From JACPDH01 sp041671505 (GTDB taxonomy: Bacteria > Acidobacteriota > Thermoanaerobaculia > Gp7-AA8), in contig JBAZBK010000004.1 in assembly GCA_041671505.1 (NCBI GenBank), positions 315,216 through 379,215 on the forward strand: a stretch of DNA of 64,000 nt. The letters run 5' to 3'. The first letter of the stretch is position 1. Each line of letters begins with the position of its first letter. Position numbers and translations under genes: made by a program. This document shows, piece after piece, positions 9,092-18,841 of the stretch. Under the pieces are notes generated by a model. It ran no database searches. It saw nothing but the letters and a program-made list of their open reading frames with translations, and had not been told where the DNA came from.

Positions 9092-9344
9092 CTGACTCAC
9101 GGCGCTCCTCTCAGATACCGGTAGCGTGCCCGTGCCTTTGAGGGCAATGCCTCCTTCTGGCTTTACCAGCTTCAGGACCAGTCATCGCGGGAGCCGAAGC
9201 TCTGACTTCGTCCCTGATGGCCAGCCAACGCGCCGCGCGCCGCCCCCGCTTCTGCCCCTTAGGGCATCAGCGCCGCCTTCCGCTACTTTCCCTACCCTTT
9301 GTAGGTCTGAGCGCGCCGCGGAGGCGACTACAATCGCGCGGATC

Positions 9345-10694
9345 ATGTCCCCCGATCACGACGAGGCCGAAGTACTCTTCCGCGCCATGTTTCACGGTGC
9401 GGCGGACGCCATCATCGTCGTCGAGGAGGGCGGGACGATCGTCATCGCGAACGAGGCGTGCTCGCGCCTTCTCGGCTATTCGCCGGAGGAGCTCGAGGGC
9501 AAGCCGGTCGAGCTCCTCGTCCCCGGGCGCGCCGACGGTCACGCGCGCCTTCGCGACGGTTTCATCGACAATCCGCGGCCGCGCCTCATGGGACAGGGTC
9601 TGCTTCTGCAGGCGGTTCACGCCGACGGACACGAGATCGCGGTCGACATCGCGCTCACTCCGCTGACCATCGGCGGCAAGAAATGGACTGCCTGCGCACT
9701 GCGCGACCTGCGCGGCCGGGTGCATGGCGGTGAGATGCTCCGCGTGCAGGCGACCGCGCTCCGCTCCGCCGCGAACGGAATCGTGATCACCGATCGCAAT
9801 GGATGGATCACCTGGGTCAACCCCGCCGCCTGTGCGATCACCGGCTACGAGCCCGACGAGCTGATCGGCAGCCACACGCGCATTCTCAAGTCGGGAAGGC
9901 ACGATGCCGAGTTCTACGCGAACATCTGGAGAACGATCTCGCGCGGCGAGACCTGGTCGGGCACGATCGTCAATCGCCGCAAGGACGGAACGCTCTACCA
10001 TGAAGAGCAGACCATCGCGCCGGTCGTCAACGAAACGGGAACGGTGACGCACTTCATCGCGATCAAGCAGGACGTCACGGCGCGCCGCCGCAACGAGGAG
10101 GCGCTCACGACGGCGCACTCCAAGCTCGGCGAGTACGTCATCGAGATCGAGTCACTCAACCGCCGCCTTCGCGAGGAGGCGCTCCACGACCCGCTCACCG
10201 GCCTGCACAACCGCCGCTTCTTCGAGGAAGCCGCCGCTCGCGACGTCGCCCGCGCCCTGCGGCGTGGAGAGCCGCTCTCGGTCGCGATGATCGACATCGA
10301 CCACTTCAAAGCGATCAACGACACGCACGGGCACGCGGTCGGCGACCTGGTGCTCCGGCAGGTCGCGACGATCCTTCGCGCCGGCGTTCGCGCCTCCGAC
10401 CTGTTGTGCCGCTTCGGCGGCGAGGAGTTCGTCGCGGTGCTCTCCGGCGCGTCCCTCGAGCACGCCCTCGAGATCGCGGAGCAGTGGCGCGCGTCGATTG
10501 CCGCGTCGCGGATCGACGCCGGCGCCGGAGCGACGATCGGCTGCACGATCTCGGTCGGCGTCGCGCAGCTCGCCGGCGATCAGGCTGACACCGTCGACCT
10601 CGTCCTCCAACGCGCCGACGGCGCGCTGTACGAGGCAAAGCACCGGGGGCGCGACCGCGTCGTGAGCGCAGAACCGGCTCCCCCCGCCCCTTAG
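9345..10694 (+). CDS. PAS-PAS-GGDEF diguanylate cyclase
   Basis: 449 residues from ATG 9345; the open upstream extension is Pro/Arg-rich and looks non-coding. Two PAS domains are visible: about 10-125 (IIVVEEGGTIVIANEACSRL) and 135-255 (GIVITDRNGWITWVNPAACA, followed by HFIAIKQDVTARR). A short coiled linker leads to a C-terminal GGDEF domain with an intact GGEEF active site in CRFGGEEFVAVLSG. The inhibitory I-site RASD lies five residues before it, so product-inhibited c-di-GMP synthesis from GTP is expected. No transmembrane segment is seen, so it is a cytoplasmic sensor with an unknown ligand. Confidence 0.93.
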   Translation: MSPDHDEAEVLFRAMFHGAADAIIVVEEGGTIVIANEACSRLLGYSPEELEGKPVELLVPGRADGHARLRDGFIDNPRPRLMGQGLLLQAVHADGHEIAVDIALTPLTIGGKKWTACALRDLRGRVHGGEMLRVQATALRSAANGIVITDRNGWITWVNPAACAITGYEPDELIGSHTRILKSGRHDAEFYANIWRTISRGETWSGTIVNRRKDGTLYHEEQTIAPVVNETGTVTHFIAIKQDVTARRRNEEALTTAHSKLGEYVIEIESLNRRLREEALHDPLTGLHNRRFFEEAAARDVARALRRGEPLSVAMIDIDHFKAINDTHGHAVGDLVLRQVATILRAGVRASDLLCRFGGEEFVAVLSGASLEHALEIAEQWRASIAASRIDAGAGATIGCTISVGVAQLAGDQADTVDLVLQRADGALYEAKHRGRDRVVSAEPAPPAP

Positions 10695-10923
10695 GCAGCT
10701 CCGGCACGGCTCCTTGTCCGCGGAGGCCGGGGAGTTTCCAGCGACGTCACGCCGCCGCGCGTATACTGAACGAGCGAGAACCCTCCCGCCCTTCAGTCTC
10801 TCTGAGCTAAGTCAGACCCGCTGAACCGTCTTCCCTTAGCAACGAAGCACAGCGCCCCAGGCGCGTCTCCACCGATTCGCCCCATTGCATCGGTGCGGCG
10901 CCAGCGCACGGAAGAGGTCCCAC

Positions 10924-11046
10924 ATGATGCCCTGGATGTTCGGCGCACTCGCCATCGTCATCGTCTTCACGATCTGGGTGATTCGCGATGCGATCCTGGA
11001 TGACCGCGAGCGCAAAGCCGTGAAGCGCAAGCCCCGGGACTACTGA
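10924..11046 (+). CDS. Small single-span membrane protein (40 aa)
   Basis: ATG 10924 lies about six bases after AGAGG and opens a 40-residue frame. The sequence is a hydrophobic helix (MFGALAIVIVFTIWVI) followed by a basic and acidic tail ending RKPRDY. One transmembrane span with a cytoplasmic charged tail is likely. No family recognised. A TATACT at about 10762 could be a -10 element, but the -35 spacing is poor. Confidence 0.5.
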   Translation: MMPWMFGALAIVIVFTIWVIRDAILDDRERKAVKRKPRDY

Positions 11047-11127
11047 TTCCCTCGTCTCCACGCGGTCGATTCTCGGCCAGGCGGCGCCCCTATACTGTCG
11101 CCATACCGGCAAAGGAGAATCCCGCTC

Positions 11128-11847
11128 ATGGTGCGCGACACGGTCGCTGAAGCTACTGCCACGGCAGGAAACGCATTCCGGCTTCGCGCCACCGACGTGA
11201 CCCGGCTCGAAGCCTTCAGCGACGCCGTCTTCGCCTTTGCGCTCGCGCTGCTCGTGGTCTCAGTGGACGTCCCGAAGACGACCGCAGAGCTCTTCGCGAC
11301 GCTGCGTGACTTTCCCGCCTTCGGCCTCACCTTCGCCATGCTGGTGTGGCTCTGGCAGATGCACGTCGTCTACTTCCGCCGCTACGGCCTCGACGACGCG
11401 TTCACGACGTGGCTCAACGCCGTGCTGCTCTTCGTGATCCTCTTCTACGTCTATCCCCTCAAATTCCTCTTCACCGAGCTCTACCGGGTTTTCACGGGCG
11501 GAGGCTGGGCGGTGGCGTTCGGCGACGGGCGCGCGCTCATGGCGGTCTACTCTGCCGGCTTCGTCGCCGTCTTTCTCATGTTCGCGTTGCTCTACGGACA
11601 TGCGCTGCGCCTGCGCGAGCGGCTCGACCTCACGCCGAAGGAGCTCATCCTCACACGAGCGACGCGCGACTCCCACCTGATTCTCGCGATGCTCGGCGTC
11701 GTTTCGCTGCTCCTCCTCACCGGCCGACCGGCCTGGACCGTGCCGCTCTCGGGCTTCCTCTACGGCCTGATCGGCCCGCTCATGTCGTGGCATTGGCGGA
11801 GGGTCAGGCGCGCGATGAACGCGGTGTCGGAAGCGAGCCCGGGCTAA
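11128..11847 (+). CDS. TMEM175 family (DUF1211) potassium channel-like protein
   Basis: 239 residues. AAAGGAGA precedes the ATG. The signature RLEAFSDAVFAFALALLVV at about residue 28 is the first pore-lining helix with the conserved FSD motif of bacterial TMEM175 channels. About six hydrophobic segments follow, as expected for one repeat; the bacterial forms assemble as tetramers of such units. The family conducts K+ with modest selectivity. It is followed by a palindrome and a convergent DUF2339 gene. TATACT at about 11091 may be its -10 element. Confidence 0.88.
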   Translation: MVRDTVAEATATAGNAFRLRATDVTRLEAFSDAVFAFALALLVVSVDVPKTTAELFATLRDFPAFGLTFAMLVWLWQMHVVYFRRYGLDDAFTTWLNAVLLFVILFYVYPLKFLFTELYRVFTGGGWAVAFGDGRALMAVYSAGFVAVFLMFALLYGHALRLRERLDLTPKELILTRATRDSHLILAMLGVVSLLLLTGRPAWTVPLSGFLYGLIGPLMSWHWRRVRRAMNAVSEASPG

Positions 11848-11855
11848 CGGCCCAC

Positions 11856-12004
11856 TGGCCTTGAGTTAAGGCGAAGAATCCGAAGTTAGAACGTTGAACG
11901 GTGAATTGGGAACCCAGAAACCACCACCCGGGGCACCTTTCTGGGTTCAAACTTCAGCGTTCAACGTTCTAACTTCAGGGTTTCATTCTTCACTCAAGGC
12001 CATT
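11856..12004. repeat. Inverted heptamer-repeat element (GTTAGAA/GTTGAAC type)
   Basis: The inner arms are GAAGTTAGAACGTTGAAC and its mirror GTTCAACGTTCTAACTTC, with CCAGAAA/TTTCTGG closing the loop. The stem continues outward with GAAGAAT/ATTCTTC and GGCCTTGAGT/ACTCAAGGCC. It sits between convergent genes. Confidence 0.85.
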
Positions 12005-12065
12005 GAGCTGGCGGCCCGGGGATTGCTCGCGCCCCCGCGACCGGCCCCGCAGAGCGGCCGGCGCC

Positions 12066-15000
12066 TCACTGCTCAGCGGCGTCCCGCCGGAGCACGAACT
12101 TCTGCAGCAGCACCGCGACGAAGGCGAGGGCGAGGGCGAGGCCGACGAGCGAGGCGACGCGGTAGAGGCCGCCAAGGCGCATCAGGTCGTGCAGGAAGCA
12201 CTTCAGGATCGCGGCGACGAGGAGACCGAGGGCCGCGATGCGCGCCGCGTGGTTCCGCTTCACGATCCCGACCACGAGCATCGCAACCGCGTAGACGGCC
12301 CAGCCTAACGTGTAGGTCAGGTCCTGCGCGAGACCCGCGTCGAAGTCGAACGTGATCGAGTCGCCGGTCGAGTAGTAGTCGGCGATCTCGATGTTGAGCA
12401 GCAGGAAGAGCAGGATCGCGCCACCGGCGTTCAGCGCAGCCTCGAAACGGCGCAGCCACGGCCAATCGAGCCCCGTCTTCCCTCCCAGCCACGATGCGAC
12501 GAAGAACGCCACCGCCGGGACGAGATAGGTGTAGAGGTACCAGTTGAAAATGAGCGTCTCGCTCCGCGGGTGGTAGTCGAGCACCGCCGGATTCGCCGCG
12601 AGGCGGACGAAGACGACGACGGCGAGCCCCGCCACCCAGACCAGCAGCCCCGGGTGCCGCAGCTTGCCGAGGAGCCAGACGAGCGCCGCGACTTCGAGCG
12701 CCCAGGCGATCGTCACGAACTCCTTGTCGAGCTGCACCGGCACGGCGAGCGTCACGAAGGCGAGCACCGCGGCCGCAACCATCGCACGCGTCCCGCTCGC
12801 CGGCTGGTCTGCGGGCTCGCGCCGCGCTAGTCGGTCGAGGAGGAACGCGAGCAGCCCCGCCTGCGCGAGCGGAACGAGCCCCATCGCGCCGAAATGCGTC
12901 CACTCGAGACTCTGCTTCGCGAAGATGAAGTACGTCACGCTCACCGCGATCGACGCGAGGTACGGCTCGATCCTTCCGCGATTCGATTCCTTGAGCACCA
13001 GCGGATAGAGCGCGAGCACGAGATAGAGGACGAGCCCGAGAACCATCGACCCGCCCCACGTCGCCGGGTCGAACGCCTCGCCCCGCCAGACGAACATCGC
13101 CGTCGTCACGGGAATCACCGCGAAGATCGCGATCGCGTGCCACTCGGTCACCCAGGTCACCGCGAGAACGCAGAGAAGCACGACGAGGTGCGCGACGAGG
13201 ATCAGCGCCAGCGACGGCCTCCCTGGAAGCTCGCCGCTCGAGATGAGCACGATCTGCGCGACGGCGGCGGTCAGCACCGCGCCGAATGCGAGCGTCGAGC
13301 GGTAGGCTCCCGTCTCGTCCCTGCGCGCGCTGAATACGAGTGTCGCAAGCACCGCGAACGCCACGGCAAGCACCGCGCCACGCTCGACCGAAGGCGCCTC
13401 GCGCGCCGTGTCGATCCAGACGCCGATTGCGATCTCGCCGAGGACGCCCGCGCCGAGCGCGAGAAAACCGCGACGCGATAGGAGCGACGTCGCGGCGAAC
13501 ATGAGCGCGAGCGCGACGAGCGGCCAGATGACGCGCCCGTCGGGTTGCGCGAGCGCCGTGTTCCCCGCGATCACCATCATGAACACGAAACCGAAGAGCG
13601 CGATGTACGGGCTCGCGTCCTTCGTCTCGAAATCGGCACGCTCGCGCGTCACCCAGACCGACGCGCCGAGCGAGAGCGCCGCGAGCCCGAGCATCGCGGC
13701 GATCGCGCGTCCCGCCTCGATGGTGAGATCGCTGTTCCCCCACCAGAACGCCAGCACGCACCACGACGCGAGCACCGCGAGGAACATCGCCGTGTAGCGG
13801 CGCCTCTGCCACGACACCAGTGTCACCGCGGCGATCGAGATCGCGACGACCGTCGCGATCATGCCGAGCGTGTACGGGGCCAGCCCCTCGCGCGTCGCGA
13901 GCCCCATGACGACGATCTGAAGCAGCGCCGGCACCGCGACGGCGCTCGAGGTCGCCAGCGGCTTGCGCGCGACGCGCGCCAGCAGCGGCACCGCGAGGAA
14001 AAGCAGCGCGAAGGCCGAGTGAAGGACCGCTGCCGTTCCGACGTTGCTCTCGACGAGGTATCCACCCGACCACGAGAGCTGCGCCGTCACGGCGAAGAAC
14101 CCTGCGACGAGCCACATCGCCCCGGAATCGCGACGCGCCGCGACGACGGCGAGAAGCGCGGTGAGCGCGAAGAGCGCGCCGAAGAGCAGCCTCGGATCGA
14201 CCGCGCGCAGCTCGATCTCCGACAGCACCGTGAACATGAAGAGGAGCGCCGGCGCGGCGAGTGCCGCGTGGCGCCCCATTCCCGCGTACCCGCGGCCGAA
14301 GAGCGAGAGGATGGCCGGCGCCAGCGCGTACAAAAGCACGAACGCCGCGACCCATCCGACGATCGACGGCCAGGCGAAGTCGCGGTACGAGAATCCCGAC
14401 CAGACCGCGAAGACGAGAATCGTCGTCGCGCCGCCGAAGAGGTGAAGCGCTTCCGCGTCGCGCTTCCACGCCGCGATCACCGCGAGCCCCGCGTCGACGC
14501 AGAGGAGGAAGCCGAAGAGGATCGCGAACTTCTCGGCGTAGCCCCCCACCGCCGCGCTGTAGATCGCAAAGCCGAGCGGCATCACCGCGCTCATCTGCGC
14601 GGTCCGCTCGAAGAGCGCGCCGGGAGGATCGCCATCCTTTCGCCCCGCGAGCCAGAGTGCCATCACGGCGACGATCGGGAAGAGGAGGAAGATCGCGGCG
14701 GCGAGCCCCACCCGCGCGCCGTCGAGGAACCTCACAACCCACACCCACTGGTAGAGCGTCGTGAAGACGAGCGTCAGCAGCGACAGAAGCGGCCACTTCT
14801 TCTTGTATGCGACCCAGCCGATGCCGGCGTTGAGAAGCAGCAGGTAGCCGAAGAGGCTGAACGGCCGGTCGTCACCGGTCGACAGCAGCGCCGGGGTCGA
14901 GAAGCCGCCGAGGAGGCCTAACAGCGCGATGAACACCGAGTCGCGCCGGATCGAGAGGATGACGGCGACGACCGTCACACCGACCATCGCGGCAAACGCG

Positions 15001-15881
15001 GCGGCCTGCGGAATGAGGTGCCACGTGTCGTGCGCGGCAAAGAGCGTCGCGTAGAGGATCGCGATACCCGCGCCGTCGAGCGCGTTCGCCGTCGTCCGGT
15101 ACTGGCCCGCGAACTTGCGCTCGCAGATCATCAGGAGACCGACGCCGACGGCAATGCCCATCGCCATTCGCACCGGTGCCGTCACCCAGCCGTGGTCGAC
15201 GCCGTACTTCACGAAGAAGACGCCGGCGAGCGCGAGCGCGACCCCGGCGATCCACGAGAAGAGCTTGACACCGACGAGCTGCTCCCAGTCGAACGCCGGT
15301 TTCGGCGTCCCGGGCGGCGCGACTGCCGGCATCGGCACTTCCTGGGTCGGGACGCGCGGCGCCTCCCAATCCTGCACCGCCTCTGCTGCCTCGTCCGCCG
15401 CGAGCTCTTCCGCGAGCCGTGCCGCTGGCAGAGCAGCAGCCTCCGGAGCTTCAGCCACGACAGGCGAGCTCGTCGTCTCGGCGAATTGTTCGGGTACGAC
15501 GACGATCGGCTCGGTGACCGGCACGATCAGCGGTGTCTCCGAGGGTGGCTCGACGCTCGGCTCGGCCGGCAGCGTCGCCGTCATCGCCGCGACGCGCACC
15601 ACCGGCTCGATCCTCACCGTCGCGACCTCGGGAGCCGGCTGCGTCGTCACTCCCGCCTCGGGCGCCCGCTCTTCGCTCGCGCTCTCCGTCTGCGGAACGC
15701 GCGTCGTCCCCGGTGCGGTGCGTGCGCTCTGGAACGTGATGTTCGACTTCAGCTCGGCCAGCTGCTTCTCGAGCTCGGTCATGCGCCGGCGCAGCTGCGC
15801 GTTCATGACGAGAGAGATCACCGGAAGCGCGAGAAGCGCCAGCGACACGGCCAATCCGAACAGTACGGCGCAGCCTTCCAT
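12066..15881 (-). CDS. DUF2339 giant polytopic membrane protein
   Basis: 1271 residues. A signal-anchor helix at the N-terminus is followed by a short coiled coil (about 28-46, QLRRRMTELEKQLAELKSN) and a Pro/Ala/Glu-rich, probably unstructured region to about residue 210. The rest is a very long hydrophobic domain with perhaps 25-30 transmembrane helices. It begins WEQLVGVKLFSWIAGVALAL and includes YRTTANALDGAGIAILYATL, both characteristic of DUF2339. Function is unknown; an envelope role is plausible. It contains two TTA-GGC codon pairs, unusual in this composition. Confidence 0.88.
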   Translation of the reverse strand: MEGCAVLFGLAVSLALLALPVISLVMNAQLRRRMTELEKQLAELKSNITFQSARTAPGTTRVPQTESASEERAPEAGVTTQPAPEVATVRIEPVVRVAAMTATLPAEPSVEPPSETPLIVPVTEPIVVVPEQFAETTSSPVVAEAPEAAALPAARLAEELAADEAAEAVQDWEAPRVPTQEVPMPAVAPPGTPKPAFDWEQLVGVKLFSWIAGVALALAGVFFVKYGVDHGWVTAPVRMAMGIAVGVGLLMICERKFAGQYRTTANALDGAGIAILYATLFAAHDTWHLIPQAAAFAAMVGVTVVAVILSIRRDSVFIALLGLLGGFSTPALLSTGDDRPFSLFGYLLLLNAGIGWVAYKKKWPLLSLLTLVFTTLYQWVWVVRFLDGARVGLAAAIFLLFPIVAVMALWLAGRKDGDPPGALFERTAQMSAVMPLGFAIYSAAVGGYAEKFAILFGFLLCVDAGLAVIAAWKRDAEALHLFGGATTILVFAVWSGFSYRDFAWPSIVGWVAAFVLLYALAPAILSLFGRGYAGMGRHAALAAPALLFMFTVLSEIELRAVDPRLLFGALFALTALLAVVAARRDSGAMWLVAGFFAVTAQLSWSGGYLVESNVGTAAVLHSAFALLFLAVPLLARVARKPLATSSAVAVPALLQIVVMGLATREGLAPYTLGMIATVVAISIAAVTLVSWQRRRYTAMFLAVLASWCVLAFWWGNSDLTIEAGRAIAAMLGLAALSLGASVWVTRERADFETKDASPYIALFGFVFMMVIAGNTALAQPDGRVIWPLVALALMFAATSLLSRRGFLALGAGVLGEIAIGVWIDTAREAPSVERGAVLAVAFAVLATLVFSARRDETGAYRSTLAFGAVLTAAVAQIVLISSGELPGRPSLALILVAHLVVLLCVLAVTWVTEWHAIAIFAVIPVTTAMFVWRGEAFDPATWGGSMVLGLVLYLVLALYPLVLKESNRGRIEPYLASIAVSVTYFIFAKQSLEWTHFGAMGLVPLAQAGLLAFLLDRLARREPADQPASGTRAMVAAAVLAFVTLAVPVQLDKEFVTIAWALEVAALVWLLGKLRHPGLLVWVAGLAVVVFVRLAANPAVLDYHPRSETLIFNWYLYTYLVPAVAFFVASWLGGKTGLDWPWLRRFEAALNAGGAILLFLLLNIEIADYYSTGDSITFDFDAGLAQDLTYTLGWAVYAVAMLVVGIVKRNHAARIAALGLLVAAILKCFLHDLMRLGGLYRVASLVGLALALAFVAVLLQKFVLRRDAAEQ

Positions 15882-15942
15882 CGTGCAGAGCTCTCAGCGC
15901 GTCGAGGGGCAGACGGAAGCATGGCTTCCCGGCCGACTGCTG

Positions 15943-17022
15943 TCAAACGGATGGAGCGGGAGCTTTCGCCACGACTTTCCTCGGCATCCGCCGGAAGTAC
16001 GCTTCGAGCGTGTAGTACGAAAGCGCGGCGATCGCATACGACGCGGCGAAGGCGAAGAGAGCCGTCACCGGCTTAGACAGCCCGCGCTGCTGCATCCACC
16101 AGTGCACGGGGAAGTGCCAGAGATAGAGGCCGTACGAGATGAGCCCGGTCCAGCGGATCGGTGAAAGCTCGAGTAACGACGCGATCCACGACGGCTCGCG
16201 ATGCCGGAGGTGATTGGCGATCGCAAAGGTGGCCGCACTGACGAGAGTGAAGCCGCCCGCCCAGAAGAAACTCTCGTCTTTGACCGAAAAGATCGCGACG
16301 AGCGCTGCGAGCGCGGCAAACGCCGCCGCTTCGCCCCACGGCCTCCGCTCCCTCCTCGGAGCCGACGGCGTCGTGAAGAGCGCCATCGCGCAACCGAGAA
16401 TGATCGCGTCGACGCGGAAGTACGCGAACGCCCAGAGACCCCGCGGCACCGGCATCGCCCAGTAGAAGCTTCCGAACCTCATGAACGTGATCGCCGCGAC
16501 GGCAGCAGCCGCTGCCAGGCGGAACGAGCGCCACGCTCCCCTGCGCGCCGCGAAGGCAAAGACGAGCGGCCACACGAGGTAGAAGTTCTCCTCCCAGCCT
16601 AACGACCAGAGGTGCACCAGCGGACCCGGAAGATCCTCGATCATGATCTGCCACTGCGTGAGGAAGACGATCGCAATGCCCGCCGAGTGGAAGAAGTTGT
16701 CGGGCGAGACGTAGCGCGGATCGACGAGGACGACGAGGGACATCACGGAGAGCATCACCCAGAACGCCGGGAGAATCCGCCGCGCCCGGCGCGAGTAGAA
16801 ATCGGCGAACGGAACGCGGTTCTCCTTCTCGAACCGCGACTGAAGAATCCGCGTGATGAGGAAGCCGCTGAGCAGGAAGAAGACGTCGACCCCGACGAAC
16901 CCTCCCTCGAATCCCGGCACGCCGAAGTGATGCATCATCACCGCGAGCACGGCGATGCCGCGCAGCCCGTCGAATCCCGGGATGTAATTGAGCGACGGTG
17001 CTCCGTCACGACTCGTGGTCAT
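15943..17022 (-). CDS. Acyltransferase family 3 (OafA/YrhL-like) membrane protein
   Basis: 359 residues from ATG 17022; the frame stays open upstream over another gene's shadow. GFDGLRGIAVLAVMMHHF contains the conserved catalytic-type His. VDVFFLLSGFLITRIL and RRARRILPAFWVM are further family motifs. About ten transmembrane helices are expected. These proteins O-acylate lipids, glycans or antibiotics; the acceptor is unknown. A C-terminal SGNH domain is absent, so this is the short form. It may modify surface polysaccharide. Confidence 0.9.
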   Translation of the reverse strand: MTTSRDGAPSLNYIPGFDGLRGIAVLAVMMHHFGVPGFEGGFVGVDVFFLLSGFLITRILQSRFEKENRVPFADFYSRRARRILPAFWVMLSVMSLVVLVDPRYVSPDNFFHSAGIAIVFLTQWQIMIEDLPGPLVHLWSLGWEENFYLVWPLVFAFAARRGAWRSFRLAAAAAVAAITFMRFGSFYWAMPVPRGLWAFAYFRVDAIILGCAMALFTTPSAPRRERRPWGEAAAFAALAALVAIFSVKDESFFWAGGFTLVSAATFAIANHLRHREPSWIASLLELSPIRWTGLISYGLYLWHFPVHWWMQQRGLSKPVTALFAFAASYAIAALSYYTLEAYFRRMPRKVVAKAPAPSV

Positions 17023-17070
17023 CGTGTTGACCGTAGCACGGGAGCACTCGACGCGAGAAGCGTCGGCACT

Positions 17071-17122
17071 TGTAGCGAAGGCCTCCGGCCTTCGCATGCA
17101 ACGGCCAGAGGCCGTTGCTACG
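17071..17122. repeat. Pair of short hairpins (GAAGGCC...GGCCTTC)
   Basis: GCGAAGGCCTCCGGCCTTCGC and AACGGCCAGAGGCCGTT are two adjacent hairpins, bounded by GTAGC and GCTAC. They overlap the last codons of the DinB gene. Confidence 0.7.
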
Positions 17123-17630
17123 AGTCGTGTCGCGCCGGCTCGGTCTCGGCGCGGTAGTAGACGAAGTCGGTCGCGGGAGGCACCACGCCAGCCTGGCGCA
17201 ACATCGACGCCACCTGCCCGCGGTGGTAGGTCGAATGGTTCGCGACGTGGACGAGCAGATCGCTCAGACGGTGCGCTCCCGCCTTCCCGCTCATGAACGT
17301 GAACGCGAGCGTCGCGTCGAGATCGCCGTCGGTGAGCCCGCGCAGGTACGACGCGCGCCGCGCATTCACCCTGCGCATCTCCTCGACGAGAGGCGCCGCC
17401 TCGGTGCCGTCCATCCATCCCGGCGGCTCCTTCGGGTTCACCCCGTGCCACCGCTCGAGCCAGGCCCATTCGCTGGCGACGATGTGGGAGAACGCGTCGC
17501 GCAGCGACGGGTGACTTCCTCCCCAGAACCGGTTGAAGGTCTCGGAGGATAGCGGCAGCAGCGCGGAAGCGATCCGCTCGTTCGCCCACTCCGTGTAGTT
17601 GTAGAGATCGAGAATGTCGGCGCAGTTCAT
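17118..17630 (-). CDS. DinB family putative metal-dependent enzyme
   Basis: 170 residues from ATG 17630 (MNCADILDLYNYTEWANER), with AGGAGAGG upstream; an ATG at 17684 is possible. The DinB/YfiT four-helix fold is indicated by the spaced histidines HIVASEWAWLERWHG and HVANHSTYHRGQ, which form the metal triad. The family includes thiol-dependent S-transferases and damage-inducible proteins; the reaction is unknown. A second, distinct DinB protein lies at 19747-20265. Confidence 0.85.
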   Translation of the reverse strand: MNCADILDLYNYTEWANERIASALLPLSSETFNRFWGGSHPSLRDAFSHIVASEWAWLERWHGVNPKEPPGWMDGTEAAPLVEEMRRVNARRASYLRGLTDGDLDATLAFTFMSGKAGAHRLSDLLVHVANHSTYHRGQVASMLRQAGVVPPATDFVYYRAETEPARHDS

Positions 17631-17667
17631 CGGCGGGGTGATCCTCTCCTGCTTCGCGATTTCAGTG

Positions 17668-17814
17668 TCAACGCGCGACGGCAAACTCGGCGCGACAGCC
17701 GTCGCTGACCCGGATCCCTTCGCCGTCGTAACCCCATGTCCTGTTCAACACGCACGCCGCCTCGCCCGTCTCGCAAACGAGGCCGACGCGGGAAGTTGCG
17801 ATCGGCTGGCCGTC
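17668..17814 (-). pseudogene. DUF3011-type fragment (remnant)
   Basis: A stop-to-stop frame of 48 codons contains LVCETGEAACVLNRTWGYD followed by EGIRVSDGCRAEFAVAR and a stop. The TWGYD..GI.V..GCRAEF pattern is the hallmark C-terminus of DUF3011 proteins. No ATG occurs in this frame. An ATG at 17818 sits in a different frame, so the piece looks like a truncated or frameshifted remnant of a secreted Cys-rich protein. Single-base sequence error is an alternative. Confidence 0.5.
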
Positions 17815-17902
17815 TCATGACGAGTTCTCCGCACCGATTCTATCGCCGTCGGAGAGAGCGGGTCTCGCGATACGATTCGACGCGCAGGCCGGGAGACATG
17901 TC

Positions 17903-18841
17903 ATGAAGATCGCGATCATGGGTTCGGGAGGTGTGGGTGGTTACTACGGGGCTCGCCTTGCCTCCACGGGGCACGACGTCCACTTCATCGCGCGGGGCGA
18001 GCATGCGCGCGCCATGCGCGAGCGCGGCCTCAGGATCGAGAGCGGAACGGGAGACCTGGAGCTTACGTCGGTCCGCGTCGCGGAGGATCCCCGTGAGATC
18101 GGCGTCGCCGAGCTCGTCGTCATCGCCGTGAAACTCTGGGACACCGAGGCTGCCGCAAGAGCGGTCGTCCCGCTCGTCGGCCCTTCGACCGTCGTAGTCT
18201 CGCTGCAGAACGGTGTCGAGAAGGACGACGTGATCGCGTCGATCGTCGGACGGGAGCCTCTCGTCGGCGGAGTGACCTGGATCATCGCGAGAATCGCCGA
18301 GCCCGGCGTGATCGCGCACGTCGGAGCGTTGCAGCGCGTCGCGATCGGCGAGCTCGACGGCTCCGATTCGGAGCGAGTGGCGCGTGTCGTCGCCGCGTTT
18401 TCCAACGCCGGCGTCAACGCCGCGGCGAGCCGCGACATCCGTCGCGCCACATGGGAAAAGTTCGCCTTCCTCGCATCGAGCGCAGCAGTCACCGCGGTAA
18501 CGCGCCTCACGATGGGTGCCGTCCGTTCGCACCCCGCGACCCGAGCGCTGCTGCGCGACGCCATCGCGGAGACCGCGGCGGTGGCCCGCGCCGAGGGGAT
18601 CGCGATCGCCGACGGCTTCGTCGACGAGCAGATGCGTTTCGTCGACACGCTTCCTCCCTCGGGGCGCGCGTCGATGGCAAACGATCTGCTGCATGGCGGA
18701 AGGCTCGAGCTCGACTGGCTGAGCGGCGCCGTCGTGCGACGAGGTGAAGCGGCAGGCGTTCCGACGCCCGTTCACCGGATCCTCTACGCCACCCTCGCGC
18801 CGTTCGCGAACGGCGCGCCCGCGGAGGGAGGCGCATCGTGA
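17903..18841 (+). CDS. panE: 2-dehydropantoate 2-reductase (ketopantoate reductase family)
   Basis: 312 residues. The N-terminal Rossmann motif MGSGGVGGYYGARLA binds NADPH. The C-terminal ApbA_C domain contains the family's catalytic Lys in ATWEKFAFLASSAAVTAVTR. The canonical reaction reduces 2-dehydropantoate to pantoate in CoA synthesis, but paralogues act on other 2-ketoacids. Coupling to a racemase-like gene by a GTGA overlap, rather than to panB or panC, leaves the substrate open. Confidence 0.87.
   Translation: MKIAIMGSGGVGGYYGARLASTGHDVHFIARGEHARAMRERGLRIESGTGDLELTSVRVAEDPREIGVAELVVIAVKLWDTEAAARAVVPLVGPSTVVVSLQNGVEKDDVIASIVGREPLVGGVTWIIARIAEPGVIAHVGALQRVAIGELDGSDSERVARVVAAFSNAGVNAAASRDIRRATWEKFAFLASSAAVTAVTRLTMGAVRSHPATRALLRDAIAETAAVARAEGIAIADGFVDEQMRFVDTLPPSGRASMANDLLHGGRLELDWLSGAVVRRGEAAGVPTPVHRILYATLAPFANGAPAEGGAS

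Noticed and set aside
9092..9344. Possible c-di-GMP riboswitch before the diguanylate cyclase
   Set aside because: No GEMM consensus or paired architecture could be drawn; the sequence is only GC-rich leader.
17131..17589. N-terminal extension of the acyltransferase frame upstream of 17022
   Set aside because: It is the antisense-free shadow of the DinB gene in another frame; the protein motif GFDGLRG begins shortly after ATG 17022.
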